Source of the DNA: Chitinophaga sp. S165
GTDB taxonomy: Bacteria > Bacteroidota > Bacteroidia > Chitinophagales > Chitinophagaceae
Assembly: GCF_003182155.1 (NCBI RefSeq)
Contig: NZ_QGTG01000016.1
Coordinates: 23,834 to 87,833 of the forward strand
Direction: 5' to 3'
DNA: 64,000 nt
Shown piece after piece: positions 43,485 through 52,276 of this stretch. Made by a program: the position numbers and the translations under genes. The notes beneath the pieces are model-generated. The model saw nothing but the letters and a program-made list of their open reading frames with translations. It made no database searches and was not told the origin of the DNA. Each line of letters starts with the position of its first letter. Positions within the stretch are counted from its first letter, which is position 1.

Positions 43485-44729
43485 ATGTTCAACAATTATA
43501 AATACACCGTAACAGAGCGCTTTATGCGCTACGTACAGATAGATACGCAATCAGATCCACTGAGCAAGAGCTTTCCTTCAACTGAAAAGCAAAAGGACCT
43601 GGGAAAATTATTAGTGCAGGAATTGCAGGAAATGGGCATCAAGGATGCGGTGATGGATGAACATGGATATGTTTATGCCACTATTCCGGGTAACACCAGT
43701 AAGGCTGTACCGGTGATCTGTTTCTGTTCACACATGGATACTTCCAGCGATTGCAGCGGTAAGAATGTAAAACCGATTGTTCACCGGCAATACGATGGTG
43801 GGGATATTACCCTGCCGGAAGAAGGTACGGTGATCAAAGCTGCAGAGCATCCCTACCTGCAATCCAAAAAAGGAGACGATATCATTACCGCCAGCGGTTC
43901 CACGCTGTTGGGTGCAGATGACAAAGCTGGCGTAGCAGAGATCATGGATGCCGCACATTTCCTGCTGGCACATGCTGAGATCAAACATGGTGATATACGT
44001 ATCCTGTTTACGCCGGATGAAGAAGTGGGCCGTGGTGTTGAAAAGCTGGACATGAAAAGATTAGGTGCACAGTTTGGTTATACGATGGACGGAGGAGAAC
44101 GTGGCTCACTGGAAGAGGAAAGCTTTTCAGCCGATGCTGCAAAGATTATTATTCAGGGAGTGAGCGTGCATCCGGGTACTGCAAAGGATAAACTGGTCAG
44201 TGCTATCAAGATAGCCGGTGAGATCATTGATGCGCTGCCGAAGGACAGATTATCCCCCGAAACCACCGAAGACCGTCAGGGCTTCATTCATCCAGTAAGA
44301 ATGCAGGGAATAGTGGAGCATGCGGAGATAGACTTCATCCTTCGTGATTTTATTACGGCGAAGCTGGAAGATCACGCGGATTTTCTCCGGAATATAATGA
44401 ATACCGTAATGGCCCGCCATCCGCAGGCGAATGCAACACTGACCATTTCACAACAATACCGCAATATGAAAGAAGTGCTGGACCTGCATCCACAGGTGAC
44501 AGCTAATGCGGAGGAAGCCATCCGCCGTGCCGGTGTAGAGCCTTTAAGACTGATCATCAGGGGAGGGACTGACGGTTCCAGGCTGTCATTCATGGGACTA
44601 CCCTGTCCGAATATCTTCACCGGTGAAATGGCCTTACACAGTAAATCTGAGTATGTAAGTATCCAGGATATGGAAAAAGCCGTGCAGACTATTGTACATC
44701 TGGCACAGGTTTGGGAAGAACGTAGCTGA
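43485..44729 (+). CDS. pepT: Peptidase T (tripeptide aminopeptidase)
   Basis: A 414-residue M20B peptidase. The zinc and catalytic motifs are ICFCSHMDTSSDCSGKN, STLLGADDKAGVAEIMDAA, ILFTPDEEVGRGVEKLD (general base Glu pair) and FGYTMDGGERGSLEEE, with RGGTDGSRLSFMGLPCPN near the end. It removes N-terminal residues from tripeptides in the cytoplasm. The chosen ATG gives MFNNYKYTVTERFMRYVQID, the standard N-terminus; the frame extends 25 residues further upstream but without family character. Confidence 0.96.
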   Translation: MFNNYKYTVTERFMRYVQIDTQSDPLSKSFPSTEKQKDLGKLLVQELQEMGIKDAVMDEHGYVYATIPGNTSKAVPVICFCSHMDTSSDCSGKNVKPIVHRQYDGGDITLPEEGTVIKAAEHPYLQSKKGDDIITASGSTLLGADDKAGVAEIMDAAHFLLAHAEIKHGDIRILFTPDEEVGRGVEKLDMKRLGAQFGYTMDGGERGSLEEESFSADAAKIIIQGVSVHPGTAKDKLVSAIKIAGEIIDALPKDRLSPETTEDRQGFIHPVRMQGIVEHAEIDFILRDFITAKLEDHADFLRNIMNTVMARHPQANATLTISQQYRNMKEVLDLHPQVTANAEEAIRRAGVEPLRLIIRGGTDGSRLSFMGLPCPNIFTGEMALHSKSEYVSIQDMEKAVQTIVHLAQVWEERS

Positions 44730-44822
44730 TTTAGTTGATTGATTGGCAATAAATTGGCAGAATATACGTTAATTGTTTAACATATTATTACTATCTTCCG
44801 AGCTTGTTGCACTTGAATTTAA

Positions 44823-44830
44823 TACTTTTG
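44823..44830 (+). promoter_or_regulatory. -7 box of exbB-exbD
   Basis: TACTTTTG matches TAnnTTTG and ends 19 bases before the exbB ATG. TTG triplets upstream are at shorter spacing (13-16 bases) than usual. Confidence 0.5.
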
Positions 44831-44849
44831 CAAGGTTAAAATTTTTTTC

Positions 44850-45566
44850 ATGCTCTTAGGACTCGTTACATTATTACAGGATTCTCTATTACAGCCAAAG
44901 GCAGATACCGTTGCCACCGCGGCCGCAAATGCTGTTACTGCTGATCAGCAGATAAAATTACTCGACCTCCTGATGAAAGGAGGGGTGTTGATGATCCCTC
45001 TGGGAATTCTTTCTGTGATCGCTGTTTATAGCTTCGTGGAAAGGTATCTTACCATTTCAAAGGCCGGTAAACTGGAAGATAATTTCATGCCCATGATCCG
45101 GGACCATATCTCCAACGGTAATATCTCCGCTGCCCGTTCTTTATCAAAGAACACCAACAGTCCTATTGCACGTATGATCGATAAAGGGGTACAGCGTATC
45201 GGCAAACCTATCGAGAGTATTGAAAAATCTATGGAGAACGTAGGTAAACTGGAAATCTATAAGATGGAAAAGAACTTAGTGATCCTGTCTATTATTGCAG
45301 GTATCGCACCTATGTTCGGGTTCCTCGGTACCATCGCTGGTATGATCCAGACCTTCTTCAATATCTCCATCACATCCGATATCACATTGGGAACCATTGC
45401 CGGTGGTATCTATGTAAAGATGATCACTTCCGCTTCAGGACTGATCATCGGGCTGGTAGCCTACATCGGTTACAGCTTCCTGAATGCACAGATCGACAAG
45501 GTTATTAATAAAATGGAAGGCGCTTCAGCAGAGTTCATTGATATTTTGCAAGAACCAACGAGATAA
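44850..45566 (+). CDS. exbB: MotA/TolQ/ExbB proton channel family protein
   Basis: A 238-residue protein with three membrane segments: about 45-65 (GVLMIPLGILSVIAVYSFVE), about 145-165 (LVILSIIAGIAPMFGFLGTI) and 185-212. The ExbB/TolQ signature is in GIAPMFGFLGTIAGMIQTFF and the pore region GTIAGGIYVKMITSASGLII. Together with ExbD it forms an inner-membrane proton motor that energises TonB or TolA. ExbD follows 27 bases downstream. ExbB versus TolQ cannot be decided from sequence alone. Confidence 0.92.
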   Translation: MLLGLVTLLQDSLLQPKADTVATAAANAVTADQQIKLLDLLMKGGVLMIPLGILSVIAVYSFVERYLTISKAGKLEDNFMPMIRDHISNGNISAARSLSKNTNSPIARMIDKGVQRIGKPIESIEKSMENVGKLEIYKMEKNLVILSIIAGIAPMFGFLGTIAGMIQTFFNISITSDITLGTIAGGIYVKMITSASGLIIGLVAYIGYSFLNAQIDKVINKMEGASAEFIDILQEPTR

Positions 45567-45593
45567 TTCATTGATAATTCGTAATTGTAAAAT

Positions 45594-46004
45594 ATGAACT
45601 TACGCAATAGAAGGAATAAGCGGCATATGGAATTGCATAACGGGGCATTGAATGATATCCTGTTCATCCTCCTGCTGTTCTTCCTGATCGTGTCCACACT
45701 GGCTAATCCTAACGTTATCAAGCTGACGCTGCCTAAAGCGAAAAGCAATACCAAAGCTAAACAAACAGTTGTGATCAGCATTAATGATAAAAGGGAGTTT
45801 TTCGTAGGCACCAACAAAGTACCTTTCGAAAGCCTGAAACAAGCGCTGATACCTGCTATAGGACGTGAAACCGTGGATCCTACAATTGTGATCAACGCGG
45901 AAAAAACAGTACCTGTAGAAGATGTGGTAAGGATAATGGAGCTGGCGCGTGAAATAGGAGCGAAGGTGGTATTAGCTACAGCCAATCCGCAGAGTAAAGG
46001 GTAA
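45594..46004 (+). CDS. exbD: Biopolymer transport protein ExbD/TolR
   Basis: A 136-residue protein with one N-terminal membrane helix (NDILFILLLFFLIVSTLANP), in which the acidic residue Asp (LNDILF) is the conserved proton-carrying site. A periplasmic domain follows, with TVVISINDKREFFVGTNKVP and PTIVINAEKTVPVEDVVRIM. It works with the adjacent ExbB. No TonB/TolA gene follows; the next genes are on the opposite strand and AT-rich. Confidence 0.93.
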   Translation: MNLRNRRNKRHMELHNGALNDILFILLLFFLIVSTLANPNVIKLTLPKAKSNTKAKQTVVISINDKREFFVGTNKVPFESLKQALIPAIGRETVDPTIVINAEKTVPVEDVVRIMELAREIGAKVVLATANPQSKG

Positions 46005-46023
46005 TTAATATATATTTATAAGG

Positions 46024-46074
46024 CTTGCGATCTGGAAATTGGGTATCCCCGATTTTTGGGTCGCAAGTTTGTTT
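46024..46074 (+). terminator. Possible terminator of exbB-exbD
   Basis: A 7-bp stem CTTGCGA/TCGCAAG with a long internal part and a T-rich tail (TTTGTTTT). Weak, but suitably placed 20 bases after the exbD stop. Confidence 0.45.
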
Positions 46075-46152
46075 TAGTATATGCTAAGTGCTTGATTTAT
46101 AGTTTTTAGATTGCCGGTATCTGATGCTAAAGAACCAAATTGCAGCCGTTAT

Positions 46153-46845
46153 TTACTCCAATATGATGTTTTTTGCCTTAAGATTATCAATAAATATCCC
46201 CAGGCTTATATTATCATAGGCTTTGTCCATCAATGTTTTGTTTTTCATATAGGGTTTACTGAACTTCCAGTAATTACCCACCATGTTATTTTTATTGTTC
46301 GCATCGATATAAAGTCCGTTAAAGCTTGTCTTCAGCTTCGGATTTAGCTTATGAATACAATTGTTAGTTGCTGACTTTATCTTATCTGTGAAGTAAATGG
46401 GCAGCAACCAGCATTCGATCTCTTCTAAAGAGATTGCATATATAAGCCTCTCTTTAAATTCATTATACTTATCCGGACCAAAAGAGGCAAGGAAAAGTGA
46501 TTCAAACCTGAGAATGATATCATTTATTAATACTTCCTCTGATTTGGCACTTCCATCTTCAGTCGTAGTACGTACATCAAAATTTTTATGCTCGCAAACA
46601 TCTGTGTCAATCTGAATAATAAGATAATCGTTTTGCTCAAATGCCTCCAGTAAATATGTGGATTGGCAGTATTCAATTACTTTTGGCCAGCCACCCTGCC
46701 TCCTGGCTTCGTCAGTTGTATCTCTTAACGGTTGTAAGAAATTAATTGAAGCAGTAAGATCATTGTTATTAAAGAAACCCACCAGAATATTTTGAATAAC
46801 AATTTGATCCGTTGGACCTTCAGCTATTATCCCAAATGTTTTCAT
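46153..46845 (-). CDS. TOPRIM-like (DUF4276/RloB-type) protein of a putative defence pair
   Basis: A 230-residue protein. The N-terminus KTFGIIAEGPTDQIVIQNIL contains the TOPRIM-like acidic residue Glu9 in EGPTD, and LIIQIDTDVCEHKNFD supplies the DxD pair (Asp80, Asp82). A later SLEEIECWLLPIYF resembles the E..W segment of DUF4276/RloB proteins. Such domains cleave nucleic acid or tRNA in several two-gene defence systems. Its ATG abuts the stop of the AAA ATPase gene with no gap. The region is AT-rich relative to neighbours, a sign of horizontal acquisition. The exact family is uncertain. Confidence 0.7.
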   Translation of the reverse strand: MKTFGIIAEGPTDQIVIQNILVGFFNNNDLTASINFLQPLRDTTDEARRQGGWPKVIEYCQSTYLLEAFEQNDYLIIQIDTDVCEHKNFDVRTTTEDGSAKSEEVLINDIILRFESLFLASFGPDKYNEFKERLIYAISLEEIECWLLPIYFTDKIKSATNNCIHKLNPKLKTSFNGLYIDANNKNNMVGNYWKFSKPYMKNKTLMDKAYDNISLGIFIDNLKAKNIILE

Positions 46846-48153
46846 TTAAAAATTTTTTGGTAATCCTCCTATGTATCCTCTTAAGAATTGTTCAGATAAT
46901 TTTACAGGTTGTTCGCCCTCCAATGGCGCTCTTTTTTCAATTCTATTAACACGGGTATTACCAATTGCATTTCTTGAAACAACGAATAGTCTTTCTTCGT
47001 CGTTGGTTAAATTCAATCCGTCAAGTACAGAAGGATTATGGGTGGTGATAATTACTTGCTTGTTATTTTTGACTGCGAGGTCGGAAAGTACAGTTATTAG
47101 TTTGCTGCATAATTTAGGGTTAAGGGCAGTATCAATATTGTCTATTGAAAAGAAAGAGGGTGTGTAATCACTTGTGAAAAGTGTAATGTAGAATAGTATA
47201 AAGAAGAAACCCTCATTAGCATTTCTTATGTCAAACGATTTAAGACCTTCTTCTAAATATTTGTCGGTGATCAGGAACTCCGTTTCCCCTAGTGATGGAT
47301 TCTCACTTATGTCAAACGAATCAAACCAATCTACTAATGACAAGGATTCTATTATACTTCTATATTGATCAGGCTTTTCCTTTTTGATGATTTTGACAAG
47401 TTTCAATAATCCTTCGCCTTTATGCCCAAGTGGCTCTACATGATTATCCTCTTGAGAGTAGTTTCGCAAGAAGAAATTTTCAGGTGAGAAAATAATGTAG
47501 TCAGCTGCACCTGAATGAATTTCAAATAACTTAACTATTTTATTGTTAGTTGAATTGAGTTCACTGATTATAGATGAGCTTTTATGTATGTAATCGAGGA
47601 GTATTTCGCGTATTTTTGTAATATCATTTAATTGGGTCAAAACCTCCTTAAGAGCGAGGGAATTAGTACCTTCTGATTTCTTTTCTTTAGGTAAAGTATC
47701 TGAGATTTCCTGGGCTTTTAGCAACAGTTCCGCTTGAAGATTTAAATAGTGGTCTATTTTTTCTTCTTCTTTAGTATAATCTAACCGAATATCTTTTAGT
47801 TCATCACCTTTTGATTTGAAGAGGTGCTTCCATTTGGAAAACGGCTGATTGTCATTTTGGAAATTTATGGATAATTCATTACCCGAAGTTTCGATGTCGA
47901 TAATGATGTCTTCGTGTATACCAGCGTCATCGAAACCGCTTCTCATTAATTTTGCTTCAGATGTTCTCGCACCTCGTAGAGATAGAAAATCATTTTCGAT
48001 ATTTCTGTTAAATGCAGCAGATACAAATACCATACTTTCTAAAATATTGCTCTTTCCCGCTCCATTCTCACCAATAAAAACATTAAATCTTCCCAGATCA
48101 ATAGATAGATCGTCAATAGATTTAAAGTTCCGTATTCTGATTTTATCCAGCAT
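46846..48153 (-). CDS. AAA/OLD-like ATPase of a putative defence pair
   Basis: A 435-residue ABC-type ATPase. It starts LDKIRIRNFKSIDDLSIDLG, with Walker A GENGAGKSN (28-36), a helical coiled-coil insertion (about 120-205), Walker B FFSIDNID (334-341) and the switch His in VIITTHNPSVLDGLN (His372). Walker B has Asn339 where a catalytic Glu is usual. It belongs with AAA_15/AAA_21 or RloA-type ATPases that pair with TOPRIM nucleases. It is coupled to the downstream TOPRIM-like gene. Some sampled rows are near 25% GC against over 50% in ribD. Biological role is inferred. Confidence 0.8.
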   Translation of the reverse strand: MLDKIRIRNFKSIDDLSIDLGRFNVFIGENGAGKSNILESMVFVSAAFNRNIENDFLSLRGARTSEAKLMRSGFDDAGIHEDIIIDIETSGNELSINFQNDNQPFSKWKHLFKSKGDELKDIRLDYTKEEEKIDHYLNLQAELLLKAQEISDTLPKEKKSEGTNSLALKEVLTQLNDITKIREILLDYIHKSSSIISELNSTNNKIVKLFEIHSGAADYIIFSPENFFLRNYSQEDNHVEPLGHKGEGLLKLVKIIKKEKPDQYRSIIESLSLVDWFDSFDISENPSLGETEFLITDKYLEEGLKSFDIRNANEGFFFILFYITLFTSDYTPSFFSIDNIDTALNPKLCSKLITVLSDLAVKNNKQVIITTHNPSVLDGLNLTNDEERLFVVSRNAIGNTRVNRIEKRAPLEGEQPVKLSEQFLRGYIGGLPKNF

Positions 48154-48206
48154 TAGTTTGTTTCTTTCTATGATAAATTTATAGAATAAAATCCTTTATT
48201 CCTTAT

Positions 48207-49067
48207 TTAAGCCCAAACGGCTTTCACCATCCTATCCTTTCCAAACAGGTCCTTTTTGATCTCCACACCAACATACCCCTGTCCTCTTAACAACGCTGCA
48301 GTCTCTTGTCCAAAGGCCTCGTTGATCTCAAAATATAAAGCACCTCCCGGATTCAGCTTCTCTTTCGCCAATAAGCCTATTGCCCGGTAAAACAACAACG
48401 CATCATCATCCGGAACGAATAAAGCGATAGACGGCTCATATGCCACCACCTGTTCCTGCATATCGGCGCTTTCACGCTGGCAGATATATGGTGGATTGCT
48501 TACAATAATATCAAAGGTGGGTAACGCACTTGTCATCATTGTATTGAGGATGTCCACCTGTTCAAAATGAACGTCCAGCTTTTGCAATCGTGAATTATTA
48601 CGGGCCGTATCCAATGCTCCTTCGCTTACATCCACTGCCCAGACGATGGCCGTAGGCAGCTCCTTTTTCAGTGCAATAGGTATAGCGCCGCTTCCGGTAC
48701 CTATATCGAGTATCCTGCAGTTAAGTAATTTGCTATTGCGAACATCCTGTACGATCCATTCCACCAGTTCTTCCGTTTCCGGGCGAGGTATCAGTACATT
48801 GGCATTGACCTGGAGTTCCATGCCATAGAACCAGCTGCTGCCGGTAACATACTGTACCGGTTGATGTTCCTGCAGTGCTTTAAGGGCATCCTGTAGTTGC
48901 GAAGATTGTTCTGCTGTCAGTTCTCTATCCTTATAAACGATCCTATCCATCCTTGACAGACCGGTAACATGCTCCATCACGATATGCGCGATATTGGCCG
49001 CTTCCCGCTGGTCATGGATCGGCGCCAGGGCAGTGATGATCTGTGTAAAAGCGGTCTGTATTGTCAT
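48207..49067 (-). CDS. prmC: Release factor glutamine methyltransferase PrmC
   Basis: A 286-residue protein from the ATG at 49067. It has the helical N-terminal domain, RPETEELVEWIVQ, the SAM motif RILDIGTGSGAIPIALKKE and the catalytic NPPY in FDIIVSNPPYICQRE. It methylates the Gln of the GGQ motif in release factors. An in-frame ATG at 49130 would add 21 residues beginning MCKNIVSAGI and overlap the divergent promoters, so it is rejected. Divergent from ribD. Confidence 0.95.
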   Translation of the reverse strand: MTIQTAFTQIITALAPIHDQREAANIAHIVMEHVTGLSRMDRIVYKDRELTAEQSSQLQDALKALQEHQPVQYVTGSSWFYGMELQVNANVLIPRPETEELVEWIVQDVRNSKLLNCRILDIGTGSGAIPIALKKELPTAIVWAVDVSEGALDTARNNSRLQKLDVHFEQVDILNTMMTSALPTFDIIVSNPPYICQRESADMQEQVVAYEPSIALFVPDDDALLFYRAIGLLAKEKLNPGGALYFEINEAFGQETAALLRGQGYVGVEIKKDLFGKDRMVKAVWA

Positions 49068-49117
49068 ATAGCGTGTTATAAAAATGTACTGCACAGGGAA
49101 AATCCCTGCTGAAACGA

Positions 49118-49137
49118 TATTTTTGCACACAAAAGTA
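49118..49137. promoter_or_regulatory. Back-to-back -7 boxes for prmC and ribD
   Basis: Plus strand TATTTTTG at 49118-49125 serves ribD (ATG 29 bases later). Minus strand TACTTTTG at 49130-49137 serves prmC (ATG 63 bases later). The two boxes are only 4 bases apart, so the promoters must compete for polymerase. Confidence 0.55.
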
Positions 49138-49154
49138 TAATATCAGACGCTATC

Positions 49155-50213
49155 ATGGACAGCTCCTTTGATGAATTTTATATGCAACGATGCCTGCAAC
49201 TGGCGAAGTCAGGTGCAGGAAATGTGGCGCCCAATCCAATGGTAGGGGCTGTATTGGTGCATGAGGGCCGTATTATCGGAGAAGGTTATCACCAGCAATA
49301 TGGTCATGCACATGCAGAAGTGAACTGTGTCAGGTCTGTCAAACCTGAAGATCAACCACTGATCCCTTCCTCCACCATGTATGTAAGCCTGGAACCCTGT
49401 GCGCATTATGGCAAAACGCCTCCCTGTGCTGAACTGATCGTTGCCCAGCGGATAGGTGAGGTGGTAATTGGTTGTGTGGATACTTTCTCACAGGTTTCCG
49501 GAAAAGGCATTGCTATACTGAAAGATGCAGGTATCACCGTGAGGACGCGTGTGTTGGAGGCTGCCTGCAGAGAGCTGAACGATCGCTTTTTTACCTTTCA
49601 TGAACAACAGCGCCCTTATATTATACTGAAATGGGCACAGAGCGCTGCGGGCTATATGGCTGCTGCAGACGGATCTCCGGTGCGTATTTCGAACCCGCTG
49701 ACAGACAGGCTGGTACATCGCTGGCGTAGCGAGGAAATGGGCATACTGGTAGGTACCAATACCGCTGTGTCAGACGATCCGCGGTTGAACAACCGCTACT
49801 GGACAGGCAAGGACCCGCTTAGAATAGTAATAGACCGGACATTAAAAACGCCCCGGCATTACCATCTGTGGAAAGATGCAACGCCAACACTGTTCATCAC
49901 GGCGGAAGCTGCTTCACAGCAGGGGGAGATCGAAACGGTTACAGCCGACTTTGAAAAGGCGCTTCTGCCACAATTAATGCAGATTTTGCATGAGCGACGC
50001 ATATTAAGTGTATTGGTGGAAGGAGGTCCTTATGTGCTGAACGAATTTATAAAAGCCGGCCTTTGGGATGAGGCTCGTGTGATCATTGGCAGTCATTCAT
50101 TGCCGGATGGTGTGAATGCGCCTGTATTGTCTCATAGTTTACTAAGGGAAGAGACATCGCTGGATGGCGACAGGATATTATATTACCGCAACAGGAAGGA
50201 GGGAACAGTATAA
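49155..50213 (+). CDS. ribD: Bifunctional riboflavin biosynthesis deaminase/reductase
   Basis: A 352-residue protein. The deaminase domain (1-145) has VAPNPMVGAVLVHEGRIIGE, the zinc site HAEVN (His53, Glu55) and PCAHYGKTPPC (Cys82, Cys91). The reductase domain (about 150-345) has ILKWAQSAAGYMAA, GTNTAVSDDPRLNNR and ILSVLVEGGPYVLNEFI. It performs the second and third steps of riboflavin synthesis. The other rib genes are not nearby. The stop overlaps the next start by one base (TAATG). Confidence 0.97.
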   Translation: MDSSFDEFYMQRCLQLAKSGAGNVAPNPMVGAVLVHEGRIIGEGYHQQYGHAHAEVNCVRSVKPEDQPLIPSSTMYVSLEPCAHYGKTPPCAELIVAQRIGEVVIGCVDTFSQVSGKGIAILKDAGITVRTRVLEAACRELNDRFFTFHEQQRPYIILKWAQSAAGYMAAADGSPVRISNPLTDRLVHRWRSEEMGILVGTNTAVSDDPRLNNRYWTGKDPLRIVIDRTLKTPRHYHLWKDATPTLFITAEAASQQGEIETVTADFEKALLPQLMQILHERRILSVLVEGGPYVLNEFIKAGLWDEARVIIGSHSLPDGVNAPVLSHSLLREETSLDGDRILYYRNRKEGTV

Positions 50214-51631
50214 TGATCTTTCTGAGGCGCCCTATATGTATTTTAGTAGTGCTCTGTTGCTGCATCCTGACAACCTATGGCCAGACTGACAAATGGGTCG
50301 GTACCTGGTATATGGAATATAAGCCCTGGCCTACAACTGGTGGTATTAAAATGCAATTGCAGATAGGTAAACCTGAAAGGAATACGCTCTATCCCGCGCA
50401 GTTGAAGGTGCTTTATCCTCCTTTTTCCGGGACCTACGAAGTGTTACTGGCAAAAAAGAACGATAACCAGCTGGGCATTGGCCGCGGGAAATACCCAACT
50501 GAAGAAACGCCATTTCACCTGGGCGCCTGGATGCTTTACCTGAACGGGACATTGAACTACCAGGATAAAGGGGGACCAGAGCTCAGTCTTGAACGCATGT
50601 GGATCAATTCTCACGAGTTATATATGCAGGGGTTATATTCAGACGATGAAATGTACGCATATATGAAAGATCTGCTGCGAGAGCTACTTTCACGTAAGGA
50701 TGTAGTATTGAAAAAAAAGAATAATACCCCCTGGCAACATAAGGACATACACAGGATCTTACACCCCGAGGGAGACTCCGTTTACTTTGGCATTTATGAT
50801 AAAGTGGATGTGTACGATTCTATTGTACCGTTGTCGATCAGAGATGAAGATGCTATCGATAAGGATACTGTGACCTTGTTACATAACGGGAAACAGCTGC
50901 TGGACAAATCATTCATCAGTGGAACAGGAACAGTGTTACAGCTGCCGTTGGATACAGGTATCAATATTGTCACATTGTTTGCGGACAACTATGGCCGTCT
51001 GCCACCAAACACTGGTGCCTTTAAGATAAAGACGACTACGGGGACGTATATGTTTGACTTCTCTGACAGACCTAATATATATGCTACCTTCCTGGTTGCA
51101 CAACTGAACCGTTTGCCCCGTCCGCCCGTTAAAGATACGGTGAAAATGCAGGAGACAGCGGTCCGAGCTACCACCGATATTCAACATATTCAGGGTCGCA
51201 ATACAGGCCATCCTGTAAAGGATAGTATAAGGTCTTCGTTACTTAAGCCTGTCGATGATAAGCGTATCAGAGAGCGGCAGACAAGCCTGTTAGAGACCAT
51301 AACAGTGCAACAGGCGGAGGTGACGCTGGAACTGTGGGATGATGCAGCCGAAGATGGAGATAGTATTTCGATACGAATGAATGGCCTGGAAGTTGTAACA
51401 GGTTTCCCGGTGAAACGGCAGCGGCAGCAATTGAAGGTGACCCTGCAACAGGGTGAGAACAAGCTGATCATGTTGGCCGACAATCTTGGAAGTATTCCTC
51501 CAAACACCGCAGTAATGAGAATTGTAGCAGGAGCGCTGAGAAAATATGTGACGATAAAGACAGATCTGAAGCAGAACAACATGTTACTGATCAATTACGA
51601 GCCGGAGGCAGATCTATCCGGCAAACAATAA
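50213..51631 (+). CDS. Secreted protein with two repeated beta domains
   Basis: A 472-residue protein with a signal peptide (LVVLCCCILTTYGQ). The first half has the short pattern WVGTWYMEYKPWPTTGG and YPAQLKVLYPPFSGTYEV. Then two copies of a beta-rich unit occur, about 215-292 (VTLLHNGKQLL, VTLFADNYGRLPPNTGAFKI) and about 375-462 (ISIRMNGLEVV, IMLADNLGSIPPNTAVMRI). The repeated core DN-x-G-x-x-PPNT suggests tandem Ig-like or carbohydrate-binding domains. Coupled to ribD through TAATG and 4 bases before YigZ. Function unknown. Confidence 0.85.
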   Translation: MIFLRRPICILVVLCCCILTTYGQTDKWVGTWYMEYKPWPTTGGIKMQLQIGKPERNTLYPAQLKVLYPPFSGTYEVLLAKKNDNQLGIGRGKYPTEETPFHLGAWMLYLNGTLNYQDKGGPELSLERMWINSHELYMQGLYSDDEMYAYMKDLLRELLSRKDVVLKKKNNTPWQHKDIHRILHPEGDSVYFGIYDKVDVYDSIVPLSIRDEDAIDKDTVTLLHNGKQLLDKSFISGTGTVLQLPLDTGINIVTLFADNYGRLPPNTGAFKIKTTTGTYMFDFSDRPNIYATFLVAQLNRLPRPPVKDTVKMQETAVRATTDIQHIQGRNTGHPVKDSIRSSLLKPVDDKRIRERQTSLLETITVQQAEVTLELWDDAAEDGDSISIRMNGLEVVTGFPVKRQRQQLKVTLQQGENKLIMLADNLGSIPPNTAVMRIVAGALRKYVTIKTDLKQNNMLLINYEPEADLSGKQ

Positions 51632-51635
51632 CAGC

Positions 51636-52232
51636 ATGGAAGTTTATTTTACTATAGAAAAGACAGCAACCGCAGAGTTCAAAGACAGGGGCAGCAAGTT
51701 CCTGGCATATGCCTGGCCCGTGAAAACGGTAGATCAGGTAAAAGACTGTTTGCAGGAAGTGAAAAAAGAACATCCCAAAGCAACACATCATTGCTTCGCT
51801 TACCGGCTTGGCACTGACGGCCTGCAGTTCAGGGCCAATGATGATGGTGAACCATCCGGTACCGCTGGCAAACCTATTCTCGGCCAGATAGACAGTAAAC
51901 AACTGACGGATGTGCTGGTAGTGGTAGTGCGTTATTTCGGTGGCACTTTACTGGGGGCGCCGGGTCTTATCAATGCGTATAAGATGTCTACAGCGATGGT
52001 ATTACAGCTTATTCCCGTGGTGCAAAAGAATGTGGAAGCAAAATATTACTTGAGCTTTGACTATACTATTCTGAATGAGATCATGACTGTGTTAAAACAA
52101 CAGAATTGCACGGTGTTCTCGCAGGAGTTACAATTATTCTGTGCGATGGAAATCGGCATTCCCAAAGCCGTGCAGGAGTTAACGTTGTTAAAGCTCAACG
52201 ATATCAGGGGACTGGAGATAAAGAAGATCTGA
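51636..52232 (+). CDS. YigZ/IMPACT family protein
   Basis: A 198-residue protein. The IMPACT (UPF0029) domain spans about 1-115, with EFKDRGSKFLAYAWPV, KATHHCFAYRLG, NDDGEPSGTAGKPIL and VVVRYFGGTLLGAPGL. A C-terminal alpha/beta domain (about 130-198) follows, as in E. coli YigZ. The family is related to the translation regulator IMPACT; its bacterial role is not established. It ends the ribD transcript and is convergent with hbd. Confidence 0.93.
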   Translation: MEVYFTIEKTATAEFKDRGSKFLAYAWPVKTVDQVKDCLQEVKKEHPKATHHCFAYRLGTDGLQFRANDDGEPSGTAGKPILGQIDSKQLTDVLVVVVRYFGGTLLGAPGLINAYKMSTAMVLQLIPVVQKNVEAKYYLSFDYTILNEIMTVLKQQNCTVFSQELQLFCAMEIGIPKAVQELTLLKLNDIRGLEIKKI

Positions 52233-52240
52233 TATCAATT

Positions 52241-52271
52241 AAAAAGAGAGGTGTTACCCACCTCTCTTTTT
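52241..52271. terminator. Bidirectional terminator after YigZ
   Basis: A 13-bp perfect stem AAAAAGAGAGGTG and its complement, loop TTACC, T-runs in both directions, before the convergent 3-hydroxyacyl-CoA dehydrogenase gene. Confidence 0.92.
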
Positions 52272-52276
52272 ATGTA

